Assembly (NCBI GenBank): GCA_043228905.1
Contig: JBHGNT010000011.1
Span: forward strand, 20,770,001 to 20,834,000
Length of the DNA: 64,000 nucleotides
From: Azolla caroliniana
Taxonomy: Eukaryota > Polypodiophyta
Direction: 5' to 3'
Positions 49,661 through 61,700 of this stretch are shown in pieces. Under the pieces are notes generated by a model, which was given only the letters and a program-made list of their open reading frames with translations, was not told where the DNA came from and did not search any database. Each line of letters starts with the position of its first letter. Position 1 is the first letter of the stretch. The translations under genes and the position numbers were made by a program.

Positions 49661-51051
49661 TTTCAGAAGTGTTGGGGAAGCCCAAATCCCAATGTACTCT
49701 AGTAGCCTTTGTTTTCCCTTAACTTGAGAAATTTTACTTTGCATTTCATGTTGGGATGTGTCATTGTCCAATAGCTCTTTTCGTCAACAATTTCTTCAAT
49801 ATTGTTCTTAACCTCTGATTCCTAGACTTGATGATACCATTGGCTTATGGATAACACATCATGTTATATATAGTTATCACAACGTATCATTGTAAGAGCT
49901 TTGATGACTTGTTTGACAAAAGTTACTACACTAATTGCTAATTACTTGATTGGGCAACCAAACCAACACTTTCTACTTGTTCAAACAAGTACCTAACAAC
50001 TCCAGTAAACCTCTAATTTTATCCAATTTTCGAGAAAGGATTGCATCTAAACTTTCCATTGCTTCAAATTCTTGCTAGATCATCATGGCTTGTCAACAAC
50101 GTTAATATATAGGATGGTCACATCTAGAAAATGGTTTGAGATGCACATATGCATTCGTTTGACTTGATTTGGCATAGATAGTCGGCCATCACAAGATGTT
50201 TGTGAAGGAGGTCTTTGAAATTCACACAAAAAAAGAGTGTGTCATGGATAATTAATTGTGTGGAGTAATGATGTAAAGTCGGGTATGCCACTGTATATGA
50301 TCAAAGTATCAACTAAGGCCTTTTTCATTTGTGGGGAGTTGGCATCTCATGAATGGCCTTTACTTTCTTTGGGTATATCACGATGCTTTTATAATGATAT
50401 GGCCAAATAACATATTGTTAGATATGCCAAACTCTTAATGTTGGAGTGCCCTTCATAGAATTTGTTGAGGTAGAAGGACAAGCTACACAAATGGTTGTTA
50501 GACGCATCAAACACTATGAATGGTTCAAGAATATCTACATAAATGAAGGAATATATCGTTCACATATTTCGACAATTATGCGCTAGAATGCGCTAGAATG
50601 ACTTGAAGATCATGACAAATGCACCAAATACTCCCCATTCCACAATGAATAAGGCCTTTTTCTAGTCTTCCAATGTCATCCATATCTCGTTGTAGTCGTT
50701 AAACCCGGTTTGGACGCTATAGATTTCGTGTTCATGGACTTATGGAATCATATAAATAGATTAATTCACAAAGGGAGGCTAGATCATCAGGTAGGTACCC
50801 TATCATTAACATTTACATTCACTTAAGTAACAATGACTTAACCAATAAATCAACGAAATCGTCATGATCTCCTTTGATGTCCCTATTTGGCCTAGATAGG
50901 CTAGATCAAACCTATAACATAAGCATATAGACACTCACCAACCTAAGTCCCTAACTTATTTCCAACGAAACCCCTTCCCGACAAAAGCTCGTACACGATG
51001 ATGACATTGCCAGGTAATGTGTTCATTGAAAACAAATCCTATACCTTGTTG
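49661..51051. other. Intergenic, no gene seen
   Basis: AT-rich sequence upstream of the mTERF promoter; no feature recognised. Confidence 0.45.
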
Positions 51052-51265
51052 CCACATGGAAAGCCATGGTCTGTGATACGCGAGTTAAGGATCTCATGCA
51101 AAGGATTTGATCGTCCGGTAAAGTCCCAGATTTGGATCGTGAATTGACCCAATGGACCATGGAAAGGCATGGTCGGTCTCTGTTACGGGAGTTAAGGATC
51201 TCATGCAAACGATTTGATTGTCCGGCAAATTCCCAGATTCGGATCACGAACTGATCGAATGGACC
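51052..51265 (+). repeat. 107-bp tandem duplication in the mTERF upstream region
   Basis: GAGTTAAGGATCTCATGCAAA occurs at 51082 and 51189, and about 107 bp around each align with scattered mismatches. Each copy contains CATGCAAA. The pair ends about 145 bp before the mTERF start codon and is more GC-rich than the sequence to its left. Confidence 0.9.
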
Positions 51266-51401
51266 GGTCACACACAACTTGTGTAGGGAGTGTGTCCGGT
51301 GTGTCTCAATAGCATTATCTTCTTCTTCTTCTTCTTCTTCTTGGAATGAAAGAGATGATATTTTGCCCAACACAAAAGCAGAGAGACCAAAAACCTCAAA
51401 A

Positions 51402-51461
51402 ATGAGGATATGTTTTGTTCTAACTTGTTCTCTAAGCTTGGTTGTGGAGGTATGGCCCTGA
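51402..51461 (+). other. Possible uORF overlapping the mTERF start
   Basis: An ATG at 51402 opens a 19-codon frame that overlaps the main frame (start 51410 or 51452) and stops at 51461. It lies inside the transcript only if transcription starts upstream of 51402, which is likely but not shown. Confidence 0.3.
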
Positions 51462-53224
51462 GGTCATCATCATCACCATCTTCTTGTTCAATTGTCTGTC
51501 AGAACAGAAGCATAAGAAGAGCCAGAAGCAGAGATTTCATGGCCTGCTCCATTCTCCTCCCGAGGTGTATACCTTCTCCAGATTCCAAATCATATCAACG
51601 AAATTCTCAAGGTAAATTACTTTGTTTCTCCGCAGCCGATAAACATAAAGAAAGGTTTCGAGACTACCTTTTTCCCCCATCAATGAGACAGAAATGTAAC
51701 TACAGTAGTGGTAGTAATATTATTCCGGTTAGGGCGTTTTCAAGCCTTGTTTCAACTAACAAGGATTCATCCACAAGGACTTCTCCTTCTATAACGTGGG
51801 GTATAATACCTCAGAAATCCGAAGGAAGGAAGAAAGTAATAGAATATCTTGAATCACAAGGCATCACCAATACGGCGGAGTTGAAAGGAATCGAACTACC
51901 AAACTCTGTTGAGGTAATGGAAGAAAGAGTCAGCTTCTTGAAAAAGCTAGGTCTCACCATAGAAGCAATAAATGATTATCCTCTTATGGTTACATGTAGC
52001 ATCAAGAAAAACCTCATCCCTGTGCTCGATTACCTTGAAAATCTTGGTTTCCGATCCCGAGATTTGCCGTCATTTCTAGAGAGATATCCAATGGTCCTCC
52101 ACTCGAGTGTGGTGATAGATCTAATACCCACTGTTGATTACTTGCTCGGTTTGGACATCCAGCGGAAAGATGTTCATCGTGTCTTGTTGAGGTACCCGGA
52201 CATCCTCGGTTTCAGACTAGAAGGCACCATGAGCACATCAGTGGCTTATCTCATAAGTATCGGTGTGAGAGCAAGATGTATAGGTCGCATGTTGACCGAG
52301 TTTCCTGAAATCTTAGGCATGCGGGTTGCCAATATGATTAAACCTAAGGTTGATTTCATTGTAAGTTATGGAGTGCCGAAAAGCATCATTGCAAGAATAC
52401 TTGAAGTTCGGCCATACATCCTTGGATTTGACTTTGATGATACTATGAAACCGACAGTTGATTGTCTTGTAAAAGCTGGTGTGAACAAGGAAGGCATTTC
52501 GCGTATTATTACTCAATATCCTGACATTCTAGGACGTGATATTAGGAAGCAACTCTCAGAAAAGACGAAGTGGCTTGTTGGTGAAATAAAGATCAGTCCT
52601 TGCAATGTGCCAAGAGTAATTGAAAAGTTGCCTCAGGTATTATTTATCAAAGAAGATATGGCTATGGAGAGGGTTGATTATTTCATTGATTCAGGTTGCT
52701 GTCGCGATGATGTTGCCAAGATGGTTACTGAATGCCCACAACTTCTTGCATTGAGCATTGGACAAGCCATTGATCCCAGCTTGAAGTTCCTTACAAGGGA
52801 CATGAAACGCTCTATTGAAGAAATTGTGAAATTTCCTTCTTACTTCACATATGATCTTAAATCGAGGATTATGCCTCGCCACAAAATGATTGCTCTACGG
52901 GGAATCGACTGTAGTTTAGAATGGTTTCTAAATTGTAGCGATCAGAAGTTTAAGGAAAGGTTAGAAGCAGATTATATTGAGGATGATGACAAGGATGATG
53001 AGGGAGAGTCAGAATATGTCTTTCGAATGGGTGGGGCCATATACATTGATGAAGAAGATGAGAAAGTCGATGCAAAAGTGGATGTGTCTAGTTCAGTGCT
53101 AGAAACCAACGATGACTTTAATACGGCCTCAGACATTGATGACGAGGAAATGGATTATTGGGATGATGATGATGATGATGAAGACAAAGAAGAAGAAGAA
53201 GAAGAAGAAGAAACACAAAGATGA
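51410..53224 (+). CDS. Organellar mTERF protein, mTERF4 (RUG2/BSM) type
   Basis: An intronless frame of 604 residues. The first roughly 120 residues are Ser/Arg-rich with few acidic residues, as in a plastid or mitochondrial transit peptide. From about residue 135 to 490 come tandem mTERF helical repeats, each with an L-G-h-...-YP-h-L pattern (ERYPMVLHSSVVIDLIPTVD, RYPDILGFRLEGTMSTSVAY, EFPEILGMRVANMIKPKVDF, QYPDILGRDI). The block order, the WGIIP motif near residue 130, the CSLEWFLNCSDQKF motif near 500 and the long Asp/Glu tail match Arabidopsis RUG2/BSM/mTERF4, needed for plastid group II intron splicing and organelle gene expression. The start could be ATG 51410 or, in better context, ATG 51452 (MALRSSSS). 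Orthology is strong from these motifs, but targeting is inferred. Confidence 0.92.
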   Translation: MFCSNLFSKLGCGGMALRSSSSPSSCSIVCQNRSIRRARSRDFMACSILLPRCIPSPDSKSYQRNSQGKLLCFSAADKHKERFRDYLFPPSMRQKCNYSSGSNIIPVRAFSSLVSTNKDSSTRTSPSITWGIIPQKSEGRKKVIEYLESQGITNTAELKGIELPNSVEVMEERVSFLKKLGLTIEAINDYPLMVTCSIKKNLIPVLDYLENLGFRSRDLPSFLERYPMVLHSSVVIDLIPTVDYLLGLDIQRKDVHRVLLRYPDILGFRLEGTMSTSVAYLISIGVRARCIGRMLTEFPEILGMRVANMIKPKVDFIVSYGVPKSIIARILEVRPYILGFDFDDTMKPTVDCLVKAGVNKEGISRIITQYPDILGRDIRKQLSEKTKWLVGEIKISPCNVPRVIEKLPQVLFIKEDMAMERVDYFIDSGCCRDDVAKMVTECPQLLALSIGQAIDPSLKFLTRDMKRSIEEIVKFPSYFTYDLKSRIMPRHKMIALRGIDCSLEWFLNCSDQKFKERLEADYIEDDDKDDEGESEYVFRMGGAIYIDEEDEKVDAKVDVSSSVLETNDDFNTASDIDDEEMDYWDDDDDDEDKEEEEEEEETQR

Positions 53225-55778
53225 TACTAATGTACTGGTTGGAGATGGTTTCACCAATGTGGACACTACATGATTTTTCTCTTGGCTGAATCACACAATT
53301 TGAGGACTAAAAGAGCCTTTTGATTATGTGAATGGAATGGAATCCCTGCCCTTGTGGGTGATACCTGAAGCTATTAATTGATACATGCAAAGATGAATGT
53401 CTGGTTTGGAAACTTGCATTTATGAATTAAACCCTGGAAAGCTCGGCATTGGCAATTTGATCTTCATGATCATAATGGGTTTGTATTGTAATTGGGATTG
53501 AGAGATATTTGGCAGGCTTACTTTTCTTTCCCTCATTTGAGAAAGTATAGATTTTGTACCTTTTCAAACGGTATCACTCTCTTTTGTTCAACTATGTGCA
53601 ATGTTCTCATTGTGGGTTATATATTATTGGTAGGTGACGATCTTTTTTCTCTGTATTGTATGCAAGCATCCATTTTATTTACATCATTATGGTTCACTGC
53701 ATACTTGTGCTTAACTTAATATGTATAAAATCCTTCTATGGCATTAGTTGGATACCTGCTTGATGTTCATTGACTCAATAGTGATTGACATCCACGGAGT
53801 TGCATCAAACTTGCAGAAAAGGGAGGCTTGATCAGCAAACTTCTGCAAATCTTTCTACAAAGTACTAGGAGTAAATGTTGGTATCAAAACAATTGATTTG
53901 GGGCCTTATTCCTCATTCTTTTAAGTGATATTATGTATAATTTTCTTGTGATATCCACATGCTGAAACATGGCCACAATATCTACACAATCCATTTGTTA
54001 AATACATACCTTTTTATTCATAATTGATTCTGTTATTGGTGTAAGAGAGAGCTTTTATTATTGTGTCTAGAAGTCAAATATGACCTGTAGGACAGTGAAA
54101 ATGGAGATTAGTGACTCTTGATGCTCAAATTTTTTTGCTTGACATATGTTGTAATTGAGAGTGCACATTGCGATTGACAGAATTTTGAGTAGATATTTGT
54201 ACTCACATGTGGAGAACAATCTCAAATGAGTCTCTGCACTTCTGATACGAAATTCATCTCACATTGAATGTGAGCTAAGTCATATGTAGGCAATAGTACA
54301 AATGGCAGGCAAGGGAGGTGGGTCTCTAGCCAAAATGGTGGATAAGTATGATTTGTCCATTTGAACAAAAGGATTTTGCAGTTTAGAACATACGTAACAC
54401 AGCATGTGAACCTTGAAATCTCTGCATGGTCCTCAAACATTGGTGATGGAAACGAAGCCTCCATGGAAGATACTATCTAGCATTTAAAAAACCAGATCTG
54501 CATAATTGCAGATAAATTTCGATACAATTATTCTTTGGTATATTGTGAAATATCATGAGACAATGACCAAAGAAAATTCATGGGATTAAGCAACAAGGGC
54601 CAGTAACCTCCTTGAAAATTGATTTGCATGTATAAGTGAAAAAGTGAAAAAGAATGATAAGTGATCATTGCAAGTGTAGTGTCATTGCTGAAAATTCTCA
54701 GCCAAGAAATGTGAGTGCATCTCTCCAAATAAACATATGGGGAGCATCAGAGACTAAAGGATTATATAAAAGAATTCCATTTATTCAATCACATGGTAGC
54801 TTACATTTTGAGAAATGCAGCCATGCATCAAAATTCACTTCCAAATTTCATATAGGTCAGGAATTCAGTTGAATGATGATAGACTTATTGTTAACATTTA
54901 GTTGAATAGGAATCAAAGTCTCACATCTTGGCTAGGCATGCTGTAAAATGTGAAGGCAAAAATATAAGTTATACATTCTATTACCTAAAAAATCAATGCT
55001 CAGAACACTAATCATCCCCATCTCTAAAATTGTGTAATGCCAGTACAAAGAAAACACACAAAAAATGTTATCTTCACTAAGACCCCCAAAAACTTATCCA
55101 ACTACAAATTAAAATCCTCCATATACTGTTTTTACTGGAAGAATCAATTTCTTTACTGAAGCTTTTTTCACAACCATTTTCTGTATATAAATAAAGAAGC
55201 AATCATAGATCATTTTGCACAACTCTCTTGCTCTCGCTCTTGGTCATATTTGACATTGGATGATAACAATAAAATCTATCCATATACTTATCACTTAATG
55301 ACGAAGTGGATAGACAGGATGCAATAGTACTGGATCCAGTAGTGTGTACCCATCACTCAAAACCATTGGAGCCAAGAAAACAGAATTTTCAGTTTGGTGC
55401 CATTGACACCTAAAAAATCTATTCAAATTTTTACAATCGATGATCAAATAAAATTTTGAGACAGCTTTCTCTCTACAGTAAATCTCTAAAGGCAATGGCA
55501 AAATTGGAGAAGGATGGATGAGGCATTATCATATCATGGTACATACAATGTTGACTCTTATGTATAGAGATGAGAAAATGGACCCTGCACCACCATCAAG
55601 AGAACCCATCGTCAAATATAAAATCTGAACTAGAATCTGTCCTCTTTTTCTCTTCGTGTGCAACCTGAAACCGAAATTGACACTAATCGATCTGCCTTTC
55701 TGTGTTTTAATTAAGGTGCCTGAATGAGAGGTTAACCTTCTGTATAATAATTAAAAGAGCACAAATAGCTCTCTTTTT
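53225..55778. other. Intergenic between convergent mTERF and CCR4 genes, no gene seen
   Basis: Holds the 3' UTRs of both convergent genes. No further coding, RNA or transposon feature was recognised. Confidence 0.55.
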
Positions 55779-58700
55779 TTAATGCATCAATCTTGGTTTA
55801 TAACGGAACTGTGCAAGGAGTGCAATATGATCGGAGGACCACTCAGGTGATGGAAGAGCGGTATCTCTTCGCAAACCATCTTCTTCAAGTAACTCCAACA
55901 AAGACTCCACTGCTAGTGAGTCAGCTGGAAAAAAAGATATTGAAAAAAAAGCATATTTAGTTTTTTTGTTTTTGAGTAAGAATGCTATTTAATTTCTTTA
56001 TTTCAATATCATAATAAACTTATTGTAATGAAGACAGGAAATAGCAAATTTCAATATCATAAACAAACATATTGTAATCACAACGGGAAATAGCAAAAAG
56101 AAATAAAGAGCGTTCAGGATTCACAGAGAAAGGACCAAGAACTTAACAAGAAGTACATTCATTACCAGTATAAAATATGTAATCTAAAGTTCCTAGAAAG
56201 TCTCGAGTACAGTTGGTGAACAATGGTTCATTGCTGGATGGATCCAGCTGCCGATGCTGCCTATCTAACCGAGCCAAAGAAGAATAGGCACTTGCCTACA
56301 TCACAAAAAAGTATATATACAATCAAATCAAATCCATTACAGTAGATTTCATTTTTAGGTTTTGGGTTTAAGGCAACTTACTAACTGCAATTGATGGCAT
56401 AGCCTGCTTGTAGGATGCAGAATACCAAGAGGATCGGTTGCCAAATCTGGATGAGATGCATCAACTCTACCCGATGCTAAAAGAGCATGAGGCGCACTGT
56501 TTATTGTTACAGCATTCTTTATCAATATTACTATTAATCAAAGAATAATATTTAATGGGAACTTGTAATAGCTAAATTTTAACAACCTTCCTGGTACAGA
56601 ATTGAAATCACCACATACTAACATAGGTATGTCAGCCCTGGCAGCTATTTTTTCAAGGCCTTTCAGAAGTGTTTGGACCTAGATGGCAAAAATAACAATG
56701 CTGATCACTAAAAAACAGAGAATCTCATTGACTTTGTTTTTTAAGATGTCATGAACATACATACCTGCCATAATTTCACATCCTTCAGTTCTGGATTGGC
56801 ATGAATGTGAGTATTCGCCTGCAGTTACAGAATGCAAAAAACGTTTTTCAGAAAACTCACAAGAAGATTGAAGTCTTGTGTAAGCACATAATTGGGTTCA
56901 AGATTCCTTCATAGTTATTAAGTTGTATGGTAGTGTACACATACTGTTGAAAGCAAGAAATTTTGATTGGGACAATCCTGAGGCCATTATTGCAGAAAAT
57001 CTTACAAAGTAAAGAAACTAACCGCCTCATAGTGTAAAGGCTGAAGAATTGTAAAAAGAAAATGGAAAAACAATTTATCCAATTTGAGAATTTGCCCGCA
57101 ACTCTCCAATATGCATATTATTAGAGAATTGTGTATTTATTTATGATATTTTTTCAAATGCTACTTTCACCATCAATGCATGTCATGATTCATTATTAGC
57201 CTGAGTAGGTATTTAAAAATATATAACCTAGTATTTGAATACAAATAATAAGGTAAGGAGCATATGGATTTCCATTATTTTTGGTACTTATAGAAAGATA
57301 AATGTACCTGAATTCTTATTCATTGAGAATTTATGCATGTTTGTGTTATAGGCATAGCTTTAAGAACTAGTATTAAAGGCTAACTCTAATGGGTTTAAAG
57401 GTATGATAAGATGGAAACAGGTAAATCTATGACATGGGACTAGCAGTTTAGGAGCCTAAAGAGTTTTAATATACAAATACACCTATGCCACGGCATCTCA
57501 AAGACACTCTTCAAATTCTACTGGTGAGGCAAAGTTCACATATTTTGGATCACGGTCTGCTAGTCCTCCAAGATATAATACAGGGCCACATTCGGGGGCA
57601 TGGAATGTCAATTGGGTTTTTTGAATTTATATCTAGTCCTTTGCTCGGGGATTGTTGGTGTGGTTAAACATCCTAATATTGCTTATCATTGTTATTGATC
57701 ATAACAGTTTTTATTCGTGTTCTTTTTTTCATTTTTTTTCATTTGGAATCGATCATAATAGTTTGTATGCTGGCTTCGTTTTTTGTTTATTTGGAAATAT
57801 ATTTTCTTTTAACTCTAGAATCTTAGCATAGTTTGAATGATTCTTTGATCAAGTTGAAATGCGCTTCTATACTACATGCTTGAACATGATGTATAAGGTT
57901 GTTACCAGATATTTCGCATACTTAAATTTGCTTCACTTTTTTTAATGGCTAAGTTCAACAATCTCTCTGGAGCTCATGTTAAGCCCTTGTTAAATGCCCA
58001 TCTAATCTATTGCGATATATTTTTATATAATTGAATAGAGGTATATAGCATTAAAGAAAGGAAGGAGGAGAGGATTCATAGAAATCTCACCACGCAAAGT
58101 AATTGACGCTTTGCAGGTGAAGAGCCCTCAGAGTTATAGCTTGAATCACGAGCTTCAAGCACAACAATGAGAGCCACATTGTCCTGTAATCATAATAGGA
58201 AAAAACATTAAGGCATCTAATCTTCTACTGAATATGTGCAAAACTGTCTTTTATGTTTAAAACTAACTTAAAATACCTTCAAAAGTCTACTTAAGGCAGC
58301 CTTCTTTTGCGCAAGAGGAATCGCAGTTTCTGTCAAAGACTGTGCTGCCTTATTAAACTCAACCTGATACATTAACAAGAAACAAGTTCTCCACATAATT
58401 CTTTTCTTTTTCTTCATGGATGCATAAATATTAAGTTTCATATCAGTAAAACAAAATACATTTTTAAATTCTTGTTTACCTCATATTTCTTCACTAATGT
58501 GAAGCAATCTCGGCGGAAAAAGGTAGCACATCCATCATTCGCATAAGCTGTTCCTGTATACACCTGTACGCAAATTCTCACACCTTAATAACGGTGACTA
58601 ATGGGGGATAAACTCAGGTAGACACAGTCCTCTAGTCGTGCTCTCTCCTTCGGTCTCTCTCTATGTATAGGCAAAGCACAAGTGGTGAAGAAGATGAATA

Positions 58701-61700
58701 TGACGAAGGAAATGATTATGCAGATGAGCAACAACAGTAACAGGGGCGTGGTGTATTCTCTAGATTTTTATCCCAGCCTTTGGAAATGCCTTTATAGACT
58801 AACCCCCATTCACAATGTGCAACTCCTCACCAACGCAATGTGCTAGGTCCACACCTATGCCTAAGGATGTCTCGGAATGGTCCCACGACAATTAAGGTCA
58901 TGACACTACTCGTGCCTAAGAGTAGGTACAAGCTTGGGAAAAGATCCAGTCAACCAAGTTCCACCGACTCTCAAGATGTGCCATTAAAACTCCACAGTAC
59001 AATAATGCAAAAGAAACTCTCTTTACATAGTGCAAATGCAAACATGTCATGAATCATCATGAAACATATGACGATGTTCAAGCTCAGTCATGCATCAAAT
59101 GTTTCCCCCCAAATGCACTGAGTTTTTATTATTCCCTCTCAGCTGACTCCCTGAGAGAAGAGAGGAGGGATAGAAAGAAAGAAAGATATATTAACGCCTT
59201 TTAAGAGGCCAAAATGGCCTATAAGACTGAACAAGAGATTACATCTGAAGTGTTGTCTTGCTTTTGAGAAAAAAACAAAACAAAATAAAGAAATGTTATT
59301 AAATAAAAAAAGTAAATAAGATAAAAAGAGACCAAAGAATCGTGTTATCGGTACAAGTAAGATTCTCAAGCCACACATATTGTAATTTTTGTCTTCAAAA
59401 TATCTCTAGCATAGGTCAATCCGGAATGGAGAGGTCTTCGAAATGAGAGAAGCACTACCATAGCGGGAGATAATGGCCTTTATCTGTCAATCTACGATGA
59501 CAATGGTGGTGAGATCGTGGTCCATGGGACCAAGGCCTACATGCACAAAAAATTTCTATTGCCCGATCTATTGTAATCCCTTTGTTATATCCTGGTCATG
59601 ATTGACTTGTATGAATAGGAGTGAAGGAGCTAAAAAATGTTATAATCGTTCTTTGTTGATGAGCTCGTGTGACTGTACTACTGTCCTTTAATAACGTTCC
59701 CTATGTCTCTTGAGTTCTAGCAAGAAAAGTCGTAAGCATTATTGGTCCTCATATTCCATTACCTTGCGTAGTAGCCAAAGCCTTGTCTGAAGAGGCAATG
59801 GTATCTCTTCTTATTTCACAAAAAACGCTATAGTGATAAACATAGTGTTCATCAAATTCCACTCCCTAACGACACAATTCGGAAACTCTTTCTTCTACAG
59901 GTATTCATGTGTATCTAAGTGATGTGGTGAAGTTTGCAGCTGCCCTATAACACAGCCCAATGCATAGGATAGATTTATGTGCATATAAGATGGCGTAATG
60001 ATAAATACATCCTCTCATGTGTGTAAAAAGCGTCTTATAGTGGGCCATCTTCTTACCAACTGATATTTTGGGGGTGATCCATGTTATCTTGTTTTCCAGG
60101 TTAATATCAGTTCCGATCACTCTATTCTCTGAGAGGTTAGGATGTTCTGCCTCGGGAAACTTTAGCAAATAAACTGCATGGGGCTATTTTAGTTATATAA
60201 CAAAAGGTAGTGTTTTATGTTATAATTATTAAGAGGGCAAAAAACTCTGGAATGCTTGTGAGTTTGAAACTTTCTTTCTTTCTCAAAATATCCCTGATTT
60301 TTTTTATTTTCCCAGAGGTCAGTGGGGAATCCCACATACATACATATACATATACATATATGTATGTATGTATGTATGTATATGTATCTATATATCTGTG
60401 TGTGTGTGTGTATGCATGTATATATATGTGTATATAATCTGGGCAAAGATGGGAGCAGCCCCTATGATCATTGAGGCATTATTCCAATGAGGGATCTGTA
60501 TCCAACGGCTTTGGCAGCTCCCTAAAGGAAAGCACATTCATTGCTGGTATTGTTGAAATGAAACAATGGTTCGAGTCACATGACATAAGCATAAAAACAC
60601 TACCCTCATTACAATATAGCTTGGATTATCCCCATCTAAACATTTATATCTAGGAATACTCTTGGGCAATGTGATTCCACCTTTGACTTTTGTATCTTGT
60701 GGATTTTTTCTACTTGATCTGCATATTTCAAGGAATTATTTAAATACATGTTACATTACTGCTGGAGAATGTCCAACCTATGAAATTTTCTCTTTAAGAG
60801 AAAAACATAGGTGTTACTCTAAGAAGACATATAATTATTATTTGGCTTCTTGTTAATAAGAAAGATAAACAAAACAAAAACCTCCACACAAAAGAGAAGA
60901 AGTGAATAGCTGCCCCTCACACCATTTTTGCATGGTCCCAAATGAAAAACAGTTTTTCGAAATAAAAATTTTTTCACTGACTTTGAGTATAATTTACACC
61001 AAGGAAAATGAGGAAAATGATGCAGAGGATTTTGCCGTTTTGGGCAAGCCAAAAATAGTTTTCTAACAAGGACATGCACCTATAGCTTTACATATATCAA
61101 TCAATATGTTTACCTCTGTAGTTTTCTTTTTGTAGACACCAATATATCCATGTTTGTCCAGCTCAGGTGCAAAAAATTCCTCATAATGATCACTTTGGAC
61201 CTGTAACAACCAGAATATACCTTTGTTAACAACTAACCAAATTTCCATAATGACATATTGATAGCTTTTTTTGACAAATGCATTCACCTCTTGGAGACAC
61301 AAGATGTTTGCCCGATACCCAACAATTTCACGAAGAAGATTTTGTCTCCTATAAGTCCAAGATAAAGCCCAAGGAGGACAATAGCTATACATTTCCCCTG
61401 TTGCATAGAGATCGGCCAGCACATTATATGATAAAACTGTAAATGTTCCCGCCGCTGAAGTATGATTTTCAGAGTCTAAACCCAGTAATCCATCCACATA
61501 ACTGAGAGGAATCATTCGCCTCGGTGTGGGTGAAGGTGCAGGAATCACTCTAGCAGTAAGTAAAGTGCTTGCCGGAGCAACCCCTTGCCCAGTACTTAAC
61601 TCTATTGCAGTACATTCCAGTTTCAATACATGGCCGATATCATCCGCAGATGGTGTATATGTTCTGTTTCTGCCTACTTCGTACCATGTTTCTCCACCTC

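Noticed and set aside
58640-59060. A gag-like LTR retrotransposon gene inside CCR4 intron 3.
   Set aside because: Only a short acidic frame before a stop; no LTRs, protease or integrase seen, so kept as a remark only.
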